Shown here: positions 6,032-6,060 of the stretch, one piece after another
How positions within the stretch are numbered: position 1 is the first letter of the stretch
Layout of the letters: each line of letters begins with the position of its first letter
Origin: Bacteroidales bacterium
Lineage (GTDB): Bacteria; Bacteroidota; Bacteroidia; Bacteroidales; Tenuifilaceae
DNA: 6,060 nucleotides
Direction of reading: 5' to 3'
Assembly: GCA_003531155.1 (NCBI GenBank)
Contig: DQHR01000104.1
Span: forward strand, 1-6,060
The notes under the pieces: model-generated
What the model saw: the letters and a program-made list of their open reading frames with translations, nothing else
Database searches by the model: none
What the model was told of the DNA's origin: nothing
Translations under genes and position numbers: made by a program

Positions 6032-6060
6032 TCCAGTAAATCATACGCAAGTTTCGATCA
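6000..6060. repeat. Perfect 25-bp inverted repeat with 11-base spacer at the window end
   Basis: Positions 6000-6024 are the exact reverse complement of 6036-6060, separated by GGTACATTCCA (6025-6035). The arm may continue beyond 6060. The left arm is coding sequence of the CsgG-like gene (codons 2-10 or so). The right arm, read on the minus strand, contains an in-frame TGA just upstream of the apparent ATG. There is no T-run beside the stem, so it does not look like an intrinsic terminator. The best explanation is a fold-back (inverted chimera) at a contig or read end. A genuine DNA hairpin is a less likely alternative. Confidence 0.9.

Noticed and set aside
6000..6060. Inverted repeat as an intrinsic terminator, attC site or transposon end
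   Set aside because: There is no T-run, no transposase or integrase nearby, and one arm is ordinary coding sequence of the CsgG-like gene. A fold-back artefact fits better.
1..6060. CRISPR array, tRNA/rRNA genes, insertion sequence, or phage genes
   Set aside because: I saw no regularly spaced direct repeats, no tRNA-like cloverleaf or rRNA motif, and no transposase, integrase or phage structural proteins among the translated frames.

Overview
The window looks like chromosomal sequence from a member of the Bacteroidota, probably a free-living or host-associated Bacteroidales-like organism. The base composition is A/T-rich and Shine-Dalgarno sequences are weak or absent. One upstream region carries a TAnnTTTG-type -7 box. 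The signal peptides (one ending NA|Q, and lipoproteins, one with an acidic/Lys/Gln-rich stretch after the Cys) and an ECF sigma factor paired with a membrane/beta-barrel partner also point to this phylum. I cannot name the species.

Layout, left to right. (1) Positions 1-74, minus strand: the first 24 codons of an exported protein that runs off the left edge, with a likely promoter -7 box at 155-162. (2) 274-1053, minus: a 259-residue GNAT-family acetyltransferase. (3) 1054-1151: a 98-bp divergent intergenic region. (4) 1152-3805, plus: a compact three-gene unit made of a probable surface lipoprotein, an ECF sigma factor with a likely TTG start, and a 442-residue protein overlapping the sigma gene by 14 bp. 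This last protein has a cytoplasmic anti-sigma-like N-terminus, one inner-membrane helix, a long polar linker and a C-terminal outer-membrane beta-barrel. (5) 3813-6031 and beyond, minus: a convergent two-gene unit encoding a CsgG-like protein (N-terminus missing) and an LPP20-type lipoprotein, separated by 5 bp.

The most interesting biology is the lipoprotein / ECF sigma / membrane-bridging anti-sigma cassette. Its architecture matches the dual membrane-spanning anti-sigma factors (Dma family) described in Bacteroides thetaiotaomicron, in which one polypeptide links the outer membrane to a cytoplasmic sigma factor. Here a two-domain lipoprotein precedes the sigma gene in the same apparent operon, which makes it a candidate sensor partner or regulated output.

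The last 61 bases form a perfect 25-bp inverted repeat with an 11-base spacer, running exactly to the window edge. One arm is coding sequence of the CsgG-like gene. This looks most like a fold-back artefact at a contig end, so the apparent ATG of that gene at 6031 should not be trusted and the gene should be treated as 5'-truncated.
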